Shown: in pieces, positions 11,011 to 24,805 of the stretch
How positions within the stretch are numbered: the first letter of the stretch is position 1
How the letters are laid out: the number at the start of each line of letters is the position of its first letter
Assembly: GCA_033065855.1 (NCBI GenBank)
Contig: JAVXUO010002887.1
Location: forward strand, 124,001 to 188,000
Source of the DNA: Escallonia rubra
Taxonomy: Eukaryota > Streptophyta > Magnoliopsida > Escalloniales > Escalloniaceae
Reading direction: 5' to 3'
DNA: 64,000 nucleotides
The notes under the pieces: generated by a model
Databases searched by the model: none
What the model saw: only the letters and a program-made list of their open reading frames with translations
What the model was told of the DNA's origin: nothing
Position numbers and translations under genes: made by a program

Positions 11011-12006
11011 TGACACGTCACATGTTAAGTTAGTTAGTTACACAAGCAAAAAAATTGAGTCGTTTATATATACAGAAAGAAGATATAATGCATGTTGAAC
11101 ACGGGCATAAGTCAACAATTAAAGTGTTTTTCTAAAATCTAAAGAAAATTGCTTATCGAGCGGCTTTAAGTTCAGGAGTGAAATAACTACCGGAAGATAT
11201 TTCTAGCACAATCTTGGAACTTTAGTAATGTAACATTTTTGAGAAAGTAAATCTTTTAGGACAACGAAAGGGGTATCATCTCATAACTTTTTTAGTAAGT
11301 TAACACCTAAAAGTGCAATAAAGTAATTCCGTTTTTCTTTGTCAACCAAGCGATGCTCGAGAGTGTCACCACTACTAATGCTATTTTCGCCAATACATCT
11401 TAATTATGCACTTGAATCTTCTTAACACCGATAAATTTTTTGAATGGTTGCATACTCTTGCAAGCCTTATTAGTTGCTTTAGAATTCTACATCAATTGTT
11501 CGATTCTTGTTGCTAACCATTTTTCTTTTACGAGTGTAGTCACATGAGAGAGGTTAATAATGTTGTTCTATCAAGGAAAATGTAAATGGATTGTAGTAAT
11601 GCCGTTCAAAGTTCAAATGAAGATTTGACTATGCATAGGAACTTTGTGTAGCATATGAGCAATTTGGATGTCAAACTGCAAGTCAACAAATCCTCGTCAA
11701 AGGACGACTACAAGCCAACAAGAAAGTCCTTGTAGCGATTTATGCCGAAGTGTTTAAATTTTGCTGCCTTTTCACTCATGCACACACTCCCACGAAACGA
11801 ATTTTGTTTACCCATTGTTTATAGCTTGTTACATGAAAATGATTTGATCATATTATTTCCTAGTTGCATGTGATATAGTCCATTACTATTTTAGTTACGG
11901 AATAAAGTTGCTACTGGTTCTCATGTCGGTGATCCATTGTTTAAAGTTCTACCTTACTAAATTTTGTTACATATCTGAATTTGAAAATTCCGTAAAGGTT
12001 AAGCTT
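11011..12006. other. Intergenic DNA
   Basis: AT-rich. No exon, RNA gene or clear element end seen. Confidence 0.4.
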
Positions 12007-12228
12007 ATGAGAGGCAAAAATTCCATTAAGCTCTATACAACAGGGCCACTCATTGTTCTCAAGCCTATTCAGAGCTAAAGTAACAACCTTATAGTAAAAG
12101 CTGACGCATTTATTAAATGAGAGGCGAAATTCCATTAAGCTCTATACAACAGGGTCAGTCATTGCTCTCAAGCCTATTCAGAGTTAAAGCAACAACGTTA
12201 TAGTTAAAGCTGACACATTTATTAAACT
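12007..12228. repeat. 110-bp tandem duplication upstream of the second ECA1-like gene
   Basis: Two imperfect copies (about 12007-12116 and 12117-12228) each run from ATGAGAGGC through AAATTCCATTAAGCTC to GCATTTATTAAA. They end about 210 bp before the ATG of the gene at 12438. Copy 1 holds a TAAC (12081-12084); copy 2 holds GTTA, the reverse complement, instead. Confidence 0.8.
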
Positions 12229-12370
12229 GAAACCTTACTTATTTCATTTAATAACATGAGTAGAAGTTGATATTAATTAAACAGTTTCTTTTCGTGATCT
12301 TCCGACAATTAATTCCATTACTGCTATGGCATATACATCAAATGAGTCATCATGTTCTCTCATTGTCTTC

Positions 12371-12378
12371 ATATAAAA
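12371..12378 (+). promoter_or_regulatory. Candidate TATA box of the second ECA1-like gene
   Basis: ATATAAAA lies about 60 bp before the ATG at 12438, which would give a short leader of roughly 30-35 nt. A TAAC core lies further up at 12252-12255. Confidence 0.4.
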
Positions 12379-12437
12379 TCCAATGCAAGAACCAAATAAG
12401 GGAAGAATTTTTTTTTTGGGTGCTAGACAAAGGCACC

Positions 12438-12833
12438 ATGGCAAGGCTTAGTTACTTGTTCATTGGAATCGCCGTGTCCATGCTAACTATTGGAGCTCTG
12501 ATTAGAACTGGAAATGCTGCCTCCATGGGAGGTGCAATAAACCAAATTATAGAAGACCTGGTAAAAAGCGACCCTTATCTCAAGAAGTGCATACATACCA
12601 TCCAAGGCCAGCAAAAGTGTGGGCAAAAACTGTTTAATGTTTTGATTAGCAAAACCATTGACAAGCCTTGTTGTAAACTACTCTTCAAAATGGGAAAACC
12701 TTGCCATGACGCACTCTTGAGAAAGCTTATTTACTCGTGGAATTACCGTGCTGCAATATACAAGTATTATGGTGATGAAATGTGGCGATTGTGTACTAGT
12801 ACACCTAGAAAGACATCCATAACGAATAAATAA
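12438..12833 (+). CDS. ECA1/prolamin-like secreted cysteine-rich protein, paralogue 2
   Basis: A single-exon gene encoding 131 aa. The frame is open from 12267, but I start at the ATG at 12438 (context ACCATGG) because the protein then begins with a signal peptide matching the paralogue at 5935: Met-x-x-Leu-Ser-Tyr-Leu, a hydrophobic core, and cleavage after Gly-Asn-Ala-Ala near residue 28. The mature part shows C-x9-C-x16-CC-x9-C, with Lys-Pro before the Cys pair and Pro-Cys-His-Asp-Ala after it. A further Cys in the basic C-terminal tail makes six in the mature protein, the usual even number. This tail of about 30 residues (Trp, Tyr and Arg rich) is absent from paralogue 1. Family: ECA1/prolamin-like, plant-only secreted proteins expressed mostly in gametophytes. 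Function not assignable from sequence. Confidence 0.8.
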   Translation: MARLSYLFIGIAVSMLTIGALIRTGNAASMGGAINQIIEDLVKSDPYLKKCIHTIQGQQKCGQKLFNVLISKTIDKPCCKLLFKMGKPCHDALLRKLIYSWNYRAAIYKYYGDEMWRLCTSTPRKTSITNK

Positions 12834-14936
12834 CCTGTTTCCCATTTCATATAATAAATTGATGCCCGGTCAAGCCTAGAGATGTCGTGTTTCAAAAAAC
12901 TAATAACGAGGAGCGTTGGAATGAGACAATCAATGTACATGGTTGTGTTTTCTTTTTCTAAGAATTGAAATTACCAGACTAGTTTTGGTTACCTCTGAAG
13001 TATGGCCTTTTGCCCCCTTTTCTCCTTTCATAACCTCTATCCTGATTGTGGCGCCTTCTCAAACAACATGGATCATGTCTCATGAAACTAAATTATCAAC
13101 AATTCATTTCTTGCTCTCTATCTTTCTAATAATTTTAAGTAGACAAAAGTGACATCTGACCAAAATATTGTTCAGTTTTGAATAGTAGTTTGTTCAACTT
13201 TATTCTTACCTTGCTGTAGTGAATTGCATTCTTCCCCTCTCTTTCGGCCTTTACATTCTTGTAGTAAAAAAGTTAAAGGGCATGCCCCAAAAATTTGTAC
13301 CAACGAATACTTCTCATAGTAAACAGGGAACTGAGATATAAGAACAAAGGCACCATGTTGCTTTTGGTGATAAAAACGTTATGATATGTTTGACAAGCTT
13401 AAAGGCCGTTCTGTAAGTGTGTTCTCCTTGATAACAATATCAATATTCATCTGATATTTTTCTTTTTTCTGATGAGGCTCTATTAAAGAGATGCAAATTT
13501 GTGATTGAACCAAAAGTTGTCATCCACCTTTGAAACTTGACCTTACTTCCCTATATTTTGCATCTCAAAAAATAATTATTGTAAATGATTAAAGCCACGT
13601 CTCGAAATATTATTATTCATAGTTTGAAAACTTTGAAAAAAGACATGTCCCATCATTTGGACTCACTTTTTGGTATCAAAATCGAGAAACTGCACATTAT
13701 ATTATATTGAAGAAAATTTCAAAAATAAGATAATTACGTACTTCTATGCATCTTCACAATAAGACACGGTCGATTTGCATTTCGAGATATGAAACTTCTA
13801 CTGCTAACTAGTAAAACTAGTTTGGCATTGCTTCTACTTTTAAGAAGTTATTATAATAGTTAAATGTAGAAAATTGTGTTTGACCAATGTGTCATTGTTT
13901 AGATGAGGAAAATTGCACTAACTTGCTTTTAAAAGCCATTTTGAAGCTCTCGGCGCAACACCAAAGTGACATTAAAATAAATGTGTGTGTTACTTTTATG
14001 ATGAGACGATAAAACCTTTGATTTTGAACATTCCAAATTTAGTATTTGAATGAGTACAAATCAGCACAAAACCTTTAAACATGCCAAATTGAACATTTGA
14101 ATGGGTTAGAATCATTACAAAGCCTTCAAAGATGCCAAATTCAACACTTGAATGGGTGCTAATCGGTACAAAACTCTCTGATCGTGCGGTTCTTTATGTT
14201 CTTAGTAACCAAGGGGCAACAAAAATAAAGCAATGCTTGCATTGTGATAGTTGTACCACCCGCGGCTTCACTTGGCTTTGGAGGATGACTTTCCCAACCA
14301 AAAGAGTCCTCCTATAAAGACGTGAAAAGAATGAGGAAGAAAAAGGATCGATGTGGTAATAATAATAAAAGTGAAAATGACATGGCGGACGTCCCAGTGA
14401 TTCAGAAGAAAAACGCAAAATAGGATGACAAAAAATCAAGAAACCTTACCCAAAAGCCTTATCACACACGTTATCATTTGATTACAGGCAGAGAAGCAGC
14501 CACACAAACTCACAGTCCCAACCCCCGGGCAGACCACAGAGAGAGGCCTTTCGGGATTTTGGGTCGCACAAAACCTCCACAGCCACTCGGTTCCCCACAA
14601 CCCACTTAGCCAATTTCACATCCTCTTGCAATTATCCGACCTTACGTAGAAACCCATTTGCAAATTTGAGAGGTAAGACTTTCTTCCCCTGAAGAATCGT
14701 GTCTTTCTTGTGCATTCATACGCAAAATCGAATTGGGTTTTCTTGATTTCACTTGTAGGTTTCTCAATTCGATTTAGTGTACTGTTGTACATTCCAAATT
14801 AGTTGCTTCTTGAACTAGTATATAGAGTGTAGTAGGGAGAAAGATTGTGAATTGGTTAGCTGGCATTGAAGTTTAAAGTTTTGGAATAACTGTTTTTTGG
14901 GTGTAAGGTGATGCTGGAGGGTATATAAGATCAACA
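12834..14936. other. Intergenic DNA and 5' leader region of the IF-2 gene
   Basis: 12.83-14.4 kb is AT-rich and without exons. Three near-repeats at 14015-14180 share a phrase like 'gccaaattnaacatttgaatggg'. 14.45-14.93 kb is GC-richer and is the likely promoter and 5' UTR of the IF-2 gene. A donor-like GAGGTAAGA at 14669-14677 suggests a 5'-UTR intron. Confidence 0.4.
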
Positions 14937-17900
14937 ATGGCATCTATGGCTTCCCTAGTGAGTTTGGGAAGTGCTTGTCCATGTTCTTCTGGGCAATTTG
15001 AAGGATGCCTTTCTTTGGTGAGGAATGTTTCTCTCTCTAGGAATTTTCTTACTTTTAGGAAAGTTTGTGTTGGGAACAGAAGGTGGAGATATGTGTCAAT
15101 TTGTAAATATTCAGTTACCACTGATTTTATTGCTGACCAAGGGACTTCGGTATCGCTTGATTCGACATTTCGAGGGAGCAAAGGGGATGATGGTGATCTC
15201 ATACTCAAGCCAGCTCCTAGACCTGTGCTGCAAGCTGGGCCTAAAGTTGAACCCATTCCAGGCATGAAGAGTCCAGTGCCTTGGGATGCATCAAAACTTG
15301 GTGGGGATTCTGATAGTGGGAACTTAAATGATGAAGAGAAAGAGAGAAATAAGGTGATCGAATCACTAGGAGAGGTATTAGAGAAGGCTGAGAAACTAGA
15401 AACTAGTAAGAAGGTGAGTGGCCCAGTTAGAAAATCACCACCACTACCCCCATCCAGTTCAAGCACTGACCAAAGAAATGGTAGACCAGATAATTCGGCG
15501 GCCGTTCGCAAGTCTAAGACCTTGAAGAGTGTGTGGCGTAAGGGAAATCCGGTCGCTGCTGTGAAAAAAATTGTTAAGGAATCTCCTAAAATTGAGAAGG
15601 TTGAGGAACATGAGTTGAGTATTGAGGTAGTTGGTATGGACAATTCTCCCCCTGTTGCTCCGCTAAGAACCCCTCAGCCGCCCCAAAGACCTCAACCACA
15701 GTTACAAGCGAAACCCTCTGTAGCTCCTTCTACCCTAGCAATCAAGAAACCTGTTATTTTGAAGGATGTGGGGGCTGCTCCAAAGTCACAGGTTACTGAA
15801 GAGATTGACTCAGCTGCAAAGACTAAAGAGCGCAAGCCGATATTAATTGACAAGTTTGCGTCTAAGAAAGGATTGGTTGATCCTATGATTGCCCAAACTG
15901 TTTTGGCCCCTAAAAAACCAGGAAAGAGTCCTCCACCTGGGAAGTTCAAGGATGGATTTAAAGATGACTTCCGTAAGAAAGGTGGGCCATCTGGAGGATC
16001 TCGTAGGCGTATGGCTAATGTTGAGATACCTGATGAGGAGGCATCAGAACTTAATGTTTCTATTCCTGGTGCTGCTGCAGCAAGGAAAGGAAGAAAATGG
16101 AGTAAGGCAAGCCGAAAGGCAGCTAGACTCCAGGCAGCTAGAGAGGCTGAACCTGTTAGAGTAGAAATTTTGGAGGTCGGTGAAAAAGGTATGTTGACTG
16201 AGGAGCTGGCCTACAACTTGGCCACAAGTGAAGGTGAAATACTTGGGTATCTATATGCAAAGGGGATTAAACCTGATGGGGTTCAAACACTGGCGAAAGA
16301 CATGGTGAAGATGGTTTGCAAGGAATACGGGGTGGAGGTTATTGATGCTGCTCCTGCTAGAGTGGAAGAAATGGCAAAAAAGAAGGAATTATTTGATGAA
16401 GAAGACTTGGACAAATTACAAGACAGGCCTCCTGTAATTACTATTATGGGCCATGTCGATCATGGGAAGGTAAATGGCATGTCTCTGTTCCTTTCATATT
16501 CTCATCAAACACAGTGTTTCCTTTAGCGGACTTCTCTGGCTTCTGTCACTATTACAGCAATTACAAGCCTTTGCTAACATCCTTGTATTTTGCACTTGGC
16601 AGACAACCCTTTTGGATTATATTCGGAAGAGCAAGGTAGATTTTGAAGCTTAAATAACTTGATGCTTCATTCATTAATTTACAGCTGATATCTACTCAAA
16701 AAAAGAAAAAAAAAGAAAAAAAGAGAAGTCATATTGTAACTAATATATGTAGTGGGTTTAAGATATTATGACTCTTTTCTGGTAATCTAATTATGATTGA
16801 GTTCCGTCGTTGGGCTTATAGCTAACGATATGGCTGTAATAGATCAATGTAGATTAAATAGAATAGATGCACACCGGCTTCATGTATTCTACTTGACATT
16901 GGATTTAGATGGAAATTTAAGTCTGATTGCTAGATATTTTAGGTGGCTGCTTCTGAAGCTGGTGGAATCACACAAGGGATTGGGGCTTACAAGGTTCAAG
17001 TCCCTGTTGATGGAAAGTTGCGACCTTGTGTTTTCTTCGATACTCCTGGGCATGAGGTAATCTCATATTGTGGTTTCTTAATTCTAGCTTTGGGAGAAAT
17101 GTACCCCTCTTTAACTCTCTTCCTCCCTCATGATAGATTCTTTAATCTCTGTGTGTGTGTTTGGGTGGGGGACGGGGATGGGGACGGGGTGGTGGTGGTG
17201 GTGGTGGTGATGATGGTGTTCCTTCAGTCCCCGTTATTGCATGTAATTAACTCTTGCAGATGGGGTGTCAAACTTGATTAGACACCGTACTTCGCCTGCT
17301 TTCTTCTTTAATAGATATTTCCATTTTATTTCCTCCTGCAGGCATTTGGGGCTATGAGAGCTCGTGGAGCAAGTGTCACGGACATTGTTATCATAGTGGT
17401 TGCTGCGGATGATGGGATCCGTCCTCAAACAAATGAGGCCATAGCTCATGCCAAAGCAGCTGGGGTACCAATTGTGATTGCCATAAATAAGGTATATCTG
17501 TATGCTGCTCTTACACGTTATTTTCTACTGCCTGTTGCAGTTGCAGATTCTTGATACTTTTCTTCTATCAACTTCAGATTGATAAGGATGGAGCTAACCC
17601 AGAGCGTGTCATGCAAGAGCTTTCCTCGATCGGACTAATGCCAGAAGAATGGGGTGGTGATGTCCCAATGGTTCAGGTCCTTAAATTGATTCTTGATCTT
17701 TCAGAGATGGCTTTATACTTCTCATTCATTTCTTATATCTTGTTTTCAACTCGTTTGGCAGATCAGTGGTCTTAAAGGGAAGAATGTAGATGATTTGCTA
17801 GAAACTGTCATGCTTGTTGCAGAAGTAAGTGCTAATTTACGAGTGGGTCTGCTTGTTGTTAGTTTGACACTCTTGGAAATCAGTAATTAATCGTACTCTT

Positions 17901-20900
17901 TTTCTTTTATTATATCTTGTGCCCCTAATCGTGGAACCAGGTTGTTTGGCAGTTCATGCTGGTTTTATATATATTCTTTTGCTATGACTTTCTATAGAAG
18001 TATCAGGTGCTGGATGCGGTAGATCCTCAAAGATTTTCCGTAGCTTTATATGCAGTTACCTGCGATTTTGCTTAGGGTTGACTATGCATCTGGTTCAGAT
18101 CTCTGCTGCCTTAGCATCGTGGGGAGGCTGTTCCTCAGTTCGAGTTACAACATGTGGAAGGATATAATTGATTAGTGGGCTATCCTGGCATCTACAATTC
18201 TATGTGCCGTAGGGTTAATTATGGGAATACCTTGAATTGCAATTACATTATCATATCTAGTTTCTTATCAAGTATGAGAAAAGTGTTCGGACATTTCTAA
18301 ATCCATTAGCGTTGGATTTGTTACATGTGATCGATGTATACTAACTTCCTGTGTGGTTTCTCATCAAAGTTGCAAGAGCTGAAGGCTAATCCTCAAAGAA
18401 ATGCAAAGGGCACAGTCATTGAGGCAGGTCTAGATAAATCTAAAGGACCACTAGCTTCCTTCATTGTCCAGAACGGCACTCTCAAAAGAGGGGACATAGT
18501 GGTTTGTGGCGAAGCATTTGGAAAGGTTGGTAGATAAGAGCATGCAACTTCGTGAACTTTATTAAGATAGATTCAGTGCTCTGTTTACCTTGATGATTTG
18601 GCTTGGTTTACTTGCCTCGTTCTGATGATCATCCCTGTTTTGTGTATGATCAGATGCGGGCTTTATTTGATGACGGTGGAAAGCGCATTGATGAAGCTGG
18701 ACCTTCATTACCCGTACAGGTTCGTCGTTCACTGTCTTTTCTTCTTGAGTTTGTCTTCATTTGCTTAATTGTAACTGCTTATAATGAAGATAAGAGTGGA
18801 TACTCATTAGACTAATTATGCAATCAATTTAGGATGCCAATGATTTTCAGTTTCTTTTCTTTTAGTGGCGCTCATCCTACTAAAAAAAGAAAGACATACT
18901 AAATGATTGCCTATACTCTGCACCTTTTGTTGGTGATGTAGCAGAAATCTAACAAAACCTTTCTCTATCAAACTCGAACCCTGTTAAGATTCATTATTTT
19001 TCATAGGCGCACAATTCTATATGCTCATTTTAGCCTATCTTGGGTGTTTGTAGGGCATCCTTGAGGAGGCATTTTATAAATTAAGCACAGGTGCATTTTG
19101 GGCTGCTAATCTTGCTAGTTCTTGCGTCCAAGTTCCTGTCCACCTTCTTTTTTTTTTGATAAGTAAATATTGCTCTTTGTTCTGTTATAGTGAAAACAAT
19201 AACGATGTTGGTCATAGTATAGTTTTCTATCACTTATTTGACTTTGTAATGCTACATCTTAAGCACCTCTGTTTGTCATGTTTCCATCGTGTTTCAAATT
19301 TTTCTAGTTCATTTCTGTTTCGGAGCAGACCAAAATAGAACTTGAGGGCTTTGGCGGTCAAATAGTTAAATATGTATGAACCTATACTTAGGTGCATTTT
19401 GCTCTGATACACTGGAGAGTCCAAGTGAATTGGTTGAGGAACGATGAAGCACGTTGGATTGTATGTGGGCAGCAGTTTCAGAGATCCTGTTAATTTTCCG
19501 GGTCTAAGGGTGGTGGTGTTGCTTTAAGATAAAGGGATAAGAGGTTGATTGTATGGACTGATATGTTCGTTCTCCTCTCTTGAATCACAACATATGTTGA
19601 AGCTGTCAGTTAGAAAGGAAACGACGTCTAGTAGTCTGTACACATTAAGCTCCAGATGTGGGTTACTTGCATGTTCCAAACAGAAGAAAGAACATTGGTT
19701 TGACATGATTGAATTGAACAACGGTTACTGAAACAGTAAATACTGTAACTATTCGGATGTACATGAAGTAGTCAAGTGGCTACATCAACATGTGTTTGTA
19801 ACGCCACAGTTGTTCTATGCATGAATTTTGGGGGTGGGAAATAGATTTCATATTATGGCCTCTATTATGTGCTTTAAACTATATTGCCTTTCTTGTAAAA
19901 AGACATGGTTCTTTATAAGAAATCATAGTTAGCATTGTAGGAACCTACTGCTTTTCCTGAAAATTCCTTTTTTACACAAAGTATGTTGTAACATTGACTT
20001 CCAATTTAGCAGAGGTTATCCTTTTATTGAGTTTATTGTTAAATTGTAACATAGAATTGTGGAATTCTTCGTCATCAGATGGAGAAAATTATTCCATCAA
20101 CGTTACTTGTCCTGTATGATTCCATGACATGGCATTTCTGATATGTACTTTGCACCATAAACAGAAGAACCATGGGGTCGATTATGCGTCCTTCATGTTA
20201 CCTTTAGTACCACAGTGGCCATTTTAAACCAGCAAATTTGCTTTCTCAGGACCTTATGTTTTTGAAAATCTCTCTCTCTCTCTCCCTCCCTCCGTCCCTC
20301 TATCTGGCATTCCAATGTATCCCAGTACTCTTTGTTCAACACATAATTCAGGGACATCTTTTGCCTATTTCTGTAGGTCATTGGATTGAATAATGTTCCA
20401 TGTGCTGGTGATGAATTTGAGGTTGTTGGCTCCCTCGACTTTGCGCGTGAAAAGGCGGAGTTGAGGGCAGAGTCTATACGAAATGAACGCATATCAGCCA
20501 AGGCTGGAGATGGGATGATTACACTTTCCTCCTTTGCTTCTGCAGTTTCATCAGGAAAGCATGCTGGATTAGATTTGCACCAGCTGAATCTCATTATGAA
20601 AGTTGACCTTCAGGTATGCGAATACATTTTCTGTAGCGCAATCTGTCATTTTACACTGACAATATCTAGAGAAGAAAAAAAAAAAGCACAGTGACTGCCT
20701 GATACTTGCCACCTTAAAAGCTCTACATTTCTACATGCATCTTGAATAACATCGGTAAATGGTGAGTGATAGTGGTTATGTAGATAAGTATGGCAAGGCA
20801 CATCGATCCCTGTTCTAATTTGTATGTCTTCAACTGTTTTATAATTTACAAAATCTAACGTAATGGAATATGCTCATAAGACCTCAACTATACGGCCAGA

Positions 20901-23900
20901 AAACTATATTGACCATCAGTTTTATACCCTTAAAGTGAATTGATAAATTCTTTCTTCACACGTATACACATGCATGATGCAAATGCAGTTAGAAGTAGTC
21001 GTGCTTTGTTGGTGAACTGTGCTCTGATTACGGTCTATCGAACGGACTAGGATTTTTCTTCTTTTTGGTCTTCACCTTGATACTGTGGTTGGCTTTCTTT
21101 GTGATAAGTAGAGATGTAGACGTACAGATTTTAGAGTGTAAAAAGGACTACTTCTGACAGAAGACGAAAGGGAAACTTTGGTTAAGATTAGTCTGAGGAC
21201 TCAATATGACAAAATCCGGCCTAACATTCCTGCCAACATGTTACTGAGACAGCCTGTATTTCTTTTGCTGCTGGAAAAGGGGTCAAAGGGGGCAACCAGA
21301 TTACGAGAGGCCTAGGTGGTGCGCCTTCATGGGGCCCGCTGCTCTACCTCATGCCAAGCAGTAAGCTTTAGCTCTCCCCAAGGGCACAGCAGCCAAAGCC
21401 AGTGCACACAGATAAGTGGGCAAGAGTCTGAACTCAAAGGGGGTCATACCATAACCTCCTTGCTGAGGGATCCTTGAACAACTAGGCTCTCAGTAGTTAA
21501 CAGCGTCTAGTTTGTTCTTGGGTGGTAACTGCTCAGAGCTGTGGTGCCTTGATTATTCAATGAGTTATGGTGAAGCTTCCCACTTCAAGATCAGTAGAAA
21601 ACGGCAAAACATGCTGAGTTTGTCTTCTCTTTGGATTTGAGTTCTTGCTATAAGTAATTCAATCTCTTAGAAGAGTTTGTCTTCTCTTGGTTGTTGGCTC
21701 ATTAAATCAGTCGTTGAAAATTTCAGTGTTGGTTTGATCTGCTTCGAATCATTGTTTGGCTAGTATGTCAGCATGCTTTATTACTGATTAGCATGATTGT
21801 GAAGAGAAGTACCATTGGCAATAGGTTAAAGATATTTTTGTTGAAACATAGTTTCTAAACAGCATGTTCATAGTTTATTGTGCAACATGGTAATTAAAAA
21901 TGGTCATGCCAAAGTTTCTGGACTTGCAATTAAGTTGGATATCTTTGCTCATGACAAGGGATCCATTGAGGCTATCCGACAAGCCATACAGGCGCTCCCA
22001 CAAGATAACGTCACTTTGAAGTTCCTCTTGCAAGCAACTGGGGACGTGACCTCCAGCGATGTTGATCTTGCGGTTGCTAGCAAAGCCATTATAGTTGGAT
22101 TCAACGTCAGAGTACCTGGTTCTGTCAAGAGCTATGCAGAGAATAATGGCGTTGAGATTCGTATATACAAAGTTATATATGAACTCATTGATGACATGCG
22201 AACAGCAATGGAGGGACTCTTGGAGCCTGTTGAGGTAATTTAAGTTATATGAATAGTTTGACATAGAATACGATCATTTAGACAGTGTATATGTCCTGTT
22301 ACACAATATGGACTTGGGCACACTCATGTGGTTGCAGGTGTGGTTCTGAAAACCGATAACATCTAATATTTTAGAGATTAGCATGCAAATAACTGGTTGG
22401 GTAGTCAGTAAAAACATGGGCCATACTTTCTGGAACCTAATAAGAGCATATTTGAGCGGAATTTATTAACACAGTTACTCTTGCCAATAACTCCCTTATG
22501 ACCTTGTGTGAGGAGGGAAAAGAAGTATGACTGCACTTTACCTTTTGTGGGCCTGGAGCAGATGAAGCCTGCCCTCTTTTAGCGGAGCCCACTTTAGGTC
22601 CTATTTTCAGCTTGCTGTAATTGGCAGCCTTGGCATTGCCTTGAGTCAATAGTTTTACATTTATTTTGTCCCATTGTCCTTGCCCTAGTCTGTACTTCTT
22701 CTGCCTATGTACTGAAGGCAAGCAGCTTCCTTCGGTGCCCTATATTTCTGTAGATTTTGGCACACATCGGAGCCCTTTGATGAAAAAGAAGATGTCTTTC
22801 TTGAACATATAAATTTAATTTATGGATAACTACAAGAAACCTTTGCATAATTGCTGCCGAGGGGGGTTGAAAAAGTTACTTCTCCTTTTTTGGGTGGGAT
22901 GGAAATGGAGGCTTCTGCTTTTGAAACTTCGCGGACAAAGGTTGGGAAATACTTTTCGGAAACGCCACGAAAAGGTATTGACATTGGCGTAAATAAAGAG
23001 CAGACCGGGGAAAGCTCTCTTGCCGGGCCCACCATTTTCTTTGCTTTCCTCTGGTATGAGGAAAGTGGCCAATTTTTTTTTTTTTTTTTTACAATTTTGT
23101 TATTTCATTTAGTAGTTTATTTGACATGATCCATCCTTTTCTTCCTGCCCAACTAAAAACAGCTAGGAAAGTAACTAACTTCCATTTTTCTTCCTATGTA
23201 CCTAATGGAATTTTTTGCTATACGAGCATTTAAGTAGTTTCTCACGGTCAATGTTAATTTGGAGTTCCCTCTCTTTACACAGGTTTCTTTAGACAAGTTG
23301 GTTAAATTGACCCATATAACGTAAAAGGTTCAAGGCATGCAACTTTTTAGCACATGCCTTGTTTTTGACTCATGTAGTTGTTTGGGATCTTTATTGTTGT
23401 TTATCTTCAGTTGAAAGCAAATTCTTTCATCTTGACAGGATCAAATACCAATAGGCTCAGCAGAAGTCCGGGCTGTATTCAGCAGCGGCAGTGGCCGTAT
23501 AGCTGGATGCATGGTATCAGAAGGAAAAGTGGTACAAGACTGTGGAATTCGCGTTACGAGAAAACGTAGAACAGTCTATGTAGGTGTTCTTGATTCCTTG
23601 AGAAGGATCAAGGAGAATGTGAAAGAGGTATGTCTGCAAAGCTCTTGATGTTTTCTTTTTCTTTTTGAGTATCTAATAACATACCATAGGCCTATAATTC
23701 TTCAGTATTTCCAGAAAGTCTCCCTTGCAACGTTTCTAGACTTCGTTGATACATTTTGAACAATCTAATCACTACAAGCCTAGAGCTTTTTGGGTTCACT
23801 GTTTTCAGATTATTATGTAATAACAAAGTGGATCTGATTAGTGAGATGCTTTGGACCATTTTTCATATATTTCCACCTCTTTCCTCAAAGACTGAAGTGC

Positions 23901-24771
23901 GGCCTTATTAAAGATTTTGTTGGTGCACTCTTAGTATGTATAACATAACTTACTAGCCGTAGATAACAAATTAACAACTCAGGATGCAGGTGACCTGAGT
24001 GCGTCATTATTGTTAAGTTACATTATAATTGTTAGGAGGGTGTTTAGGGTTGATTTCGGAGCGGGCAAACCTGTTTTTGTTGGTGTTTGGCAAAAAAAAT
24101 CAAGGTGTTTAAAACACCTCAGAAAACAGAAAATTATTCTAGGGAAGCGTGGTTTATGGTTTCGAACACTTCTGAAGAAACATCTTTGAAAAAAAAAGGT
24201 GCTGAATTGCCCTCATGATTTTCAGAAAAAGACATTGAATCCCCTTTCAAGTACTTTAAGGTGACTTGTCTTATAATGATACAAGACCCATATGATCAAA
24301 GAATTTTCAGAGGGAAGTTATCTATACAACAATCTTTTTGTTGCTATTTACACTTCCTTTAAAAGTTTTTGCCACTGGGATTAAATTTTGTGGCTGATTA
24401 TACTACTTATGGGTGATATCATAATACAAAAGGGTGAATAAATAGCCTCACCTTCTTCGAAATGACAATATAGAGTAAACAATATTAGGATTTATCTCTT
24501 TGATGCCCTTCTTGGTCATTTTCCACATTAAAACTGTTTTCAGCTCTTTTTTACTACCTTCCACAGCTTTCAGCAAGTGTTTCTGAAACTTTGGCCAATC
24601 CGTAACTGATTCTGCTAAAATCTGATTAAAGCTGTATTTGAAAAACTGATTTTATAATATTTTATTTCTGAAATCAATCCAAAACGGGCTCCAAGTGGGA
24701 ACGAGAGCAGGGGCATCATGTGCCTTTGTAACATGCTAAAGTACTCTGTCTATATACTAAATAGATCAAAT

Positions 24772-24805
<34 letters not shown>

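Noticed and set aside
10740-11016. His/Pro-rich and Gly/Trp-rich frames
   Set aside because: Both come from the GGTGG/GGCCGG minisatellite read on opposite strands.
21290-21490. GC-richer segment in IF-2 intron 9 resembling a tRNA or SINE
   Set aside because: I could not find A and B boxes in order, a cloverleaf or flanking duplications.
22437-23072. Overlapping frames on both strands in IF-2 intron 10
   Set aside because: Within an intron bounded by good splice sites; no domain recognised. A small unknown repeat insertion is possible but no ends were found.
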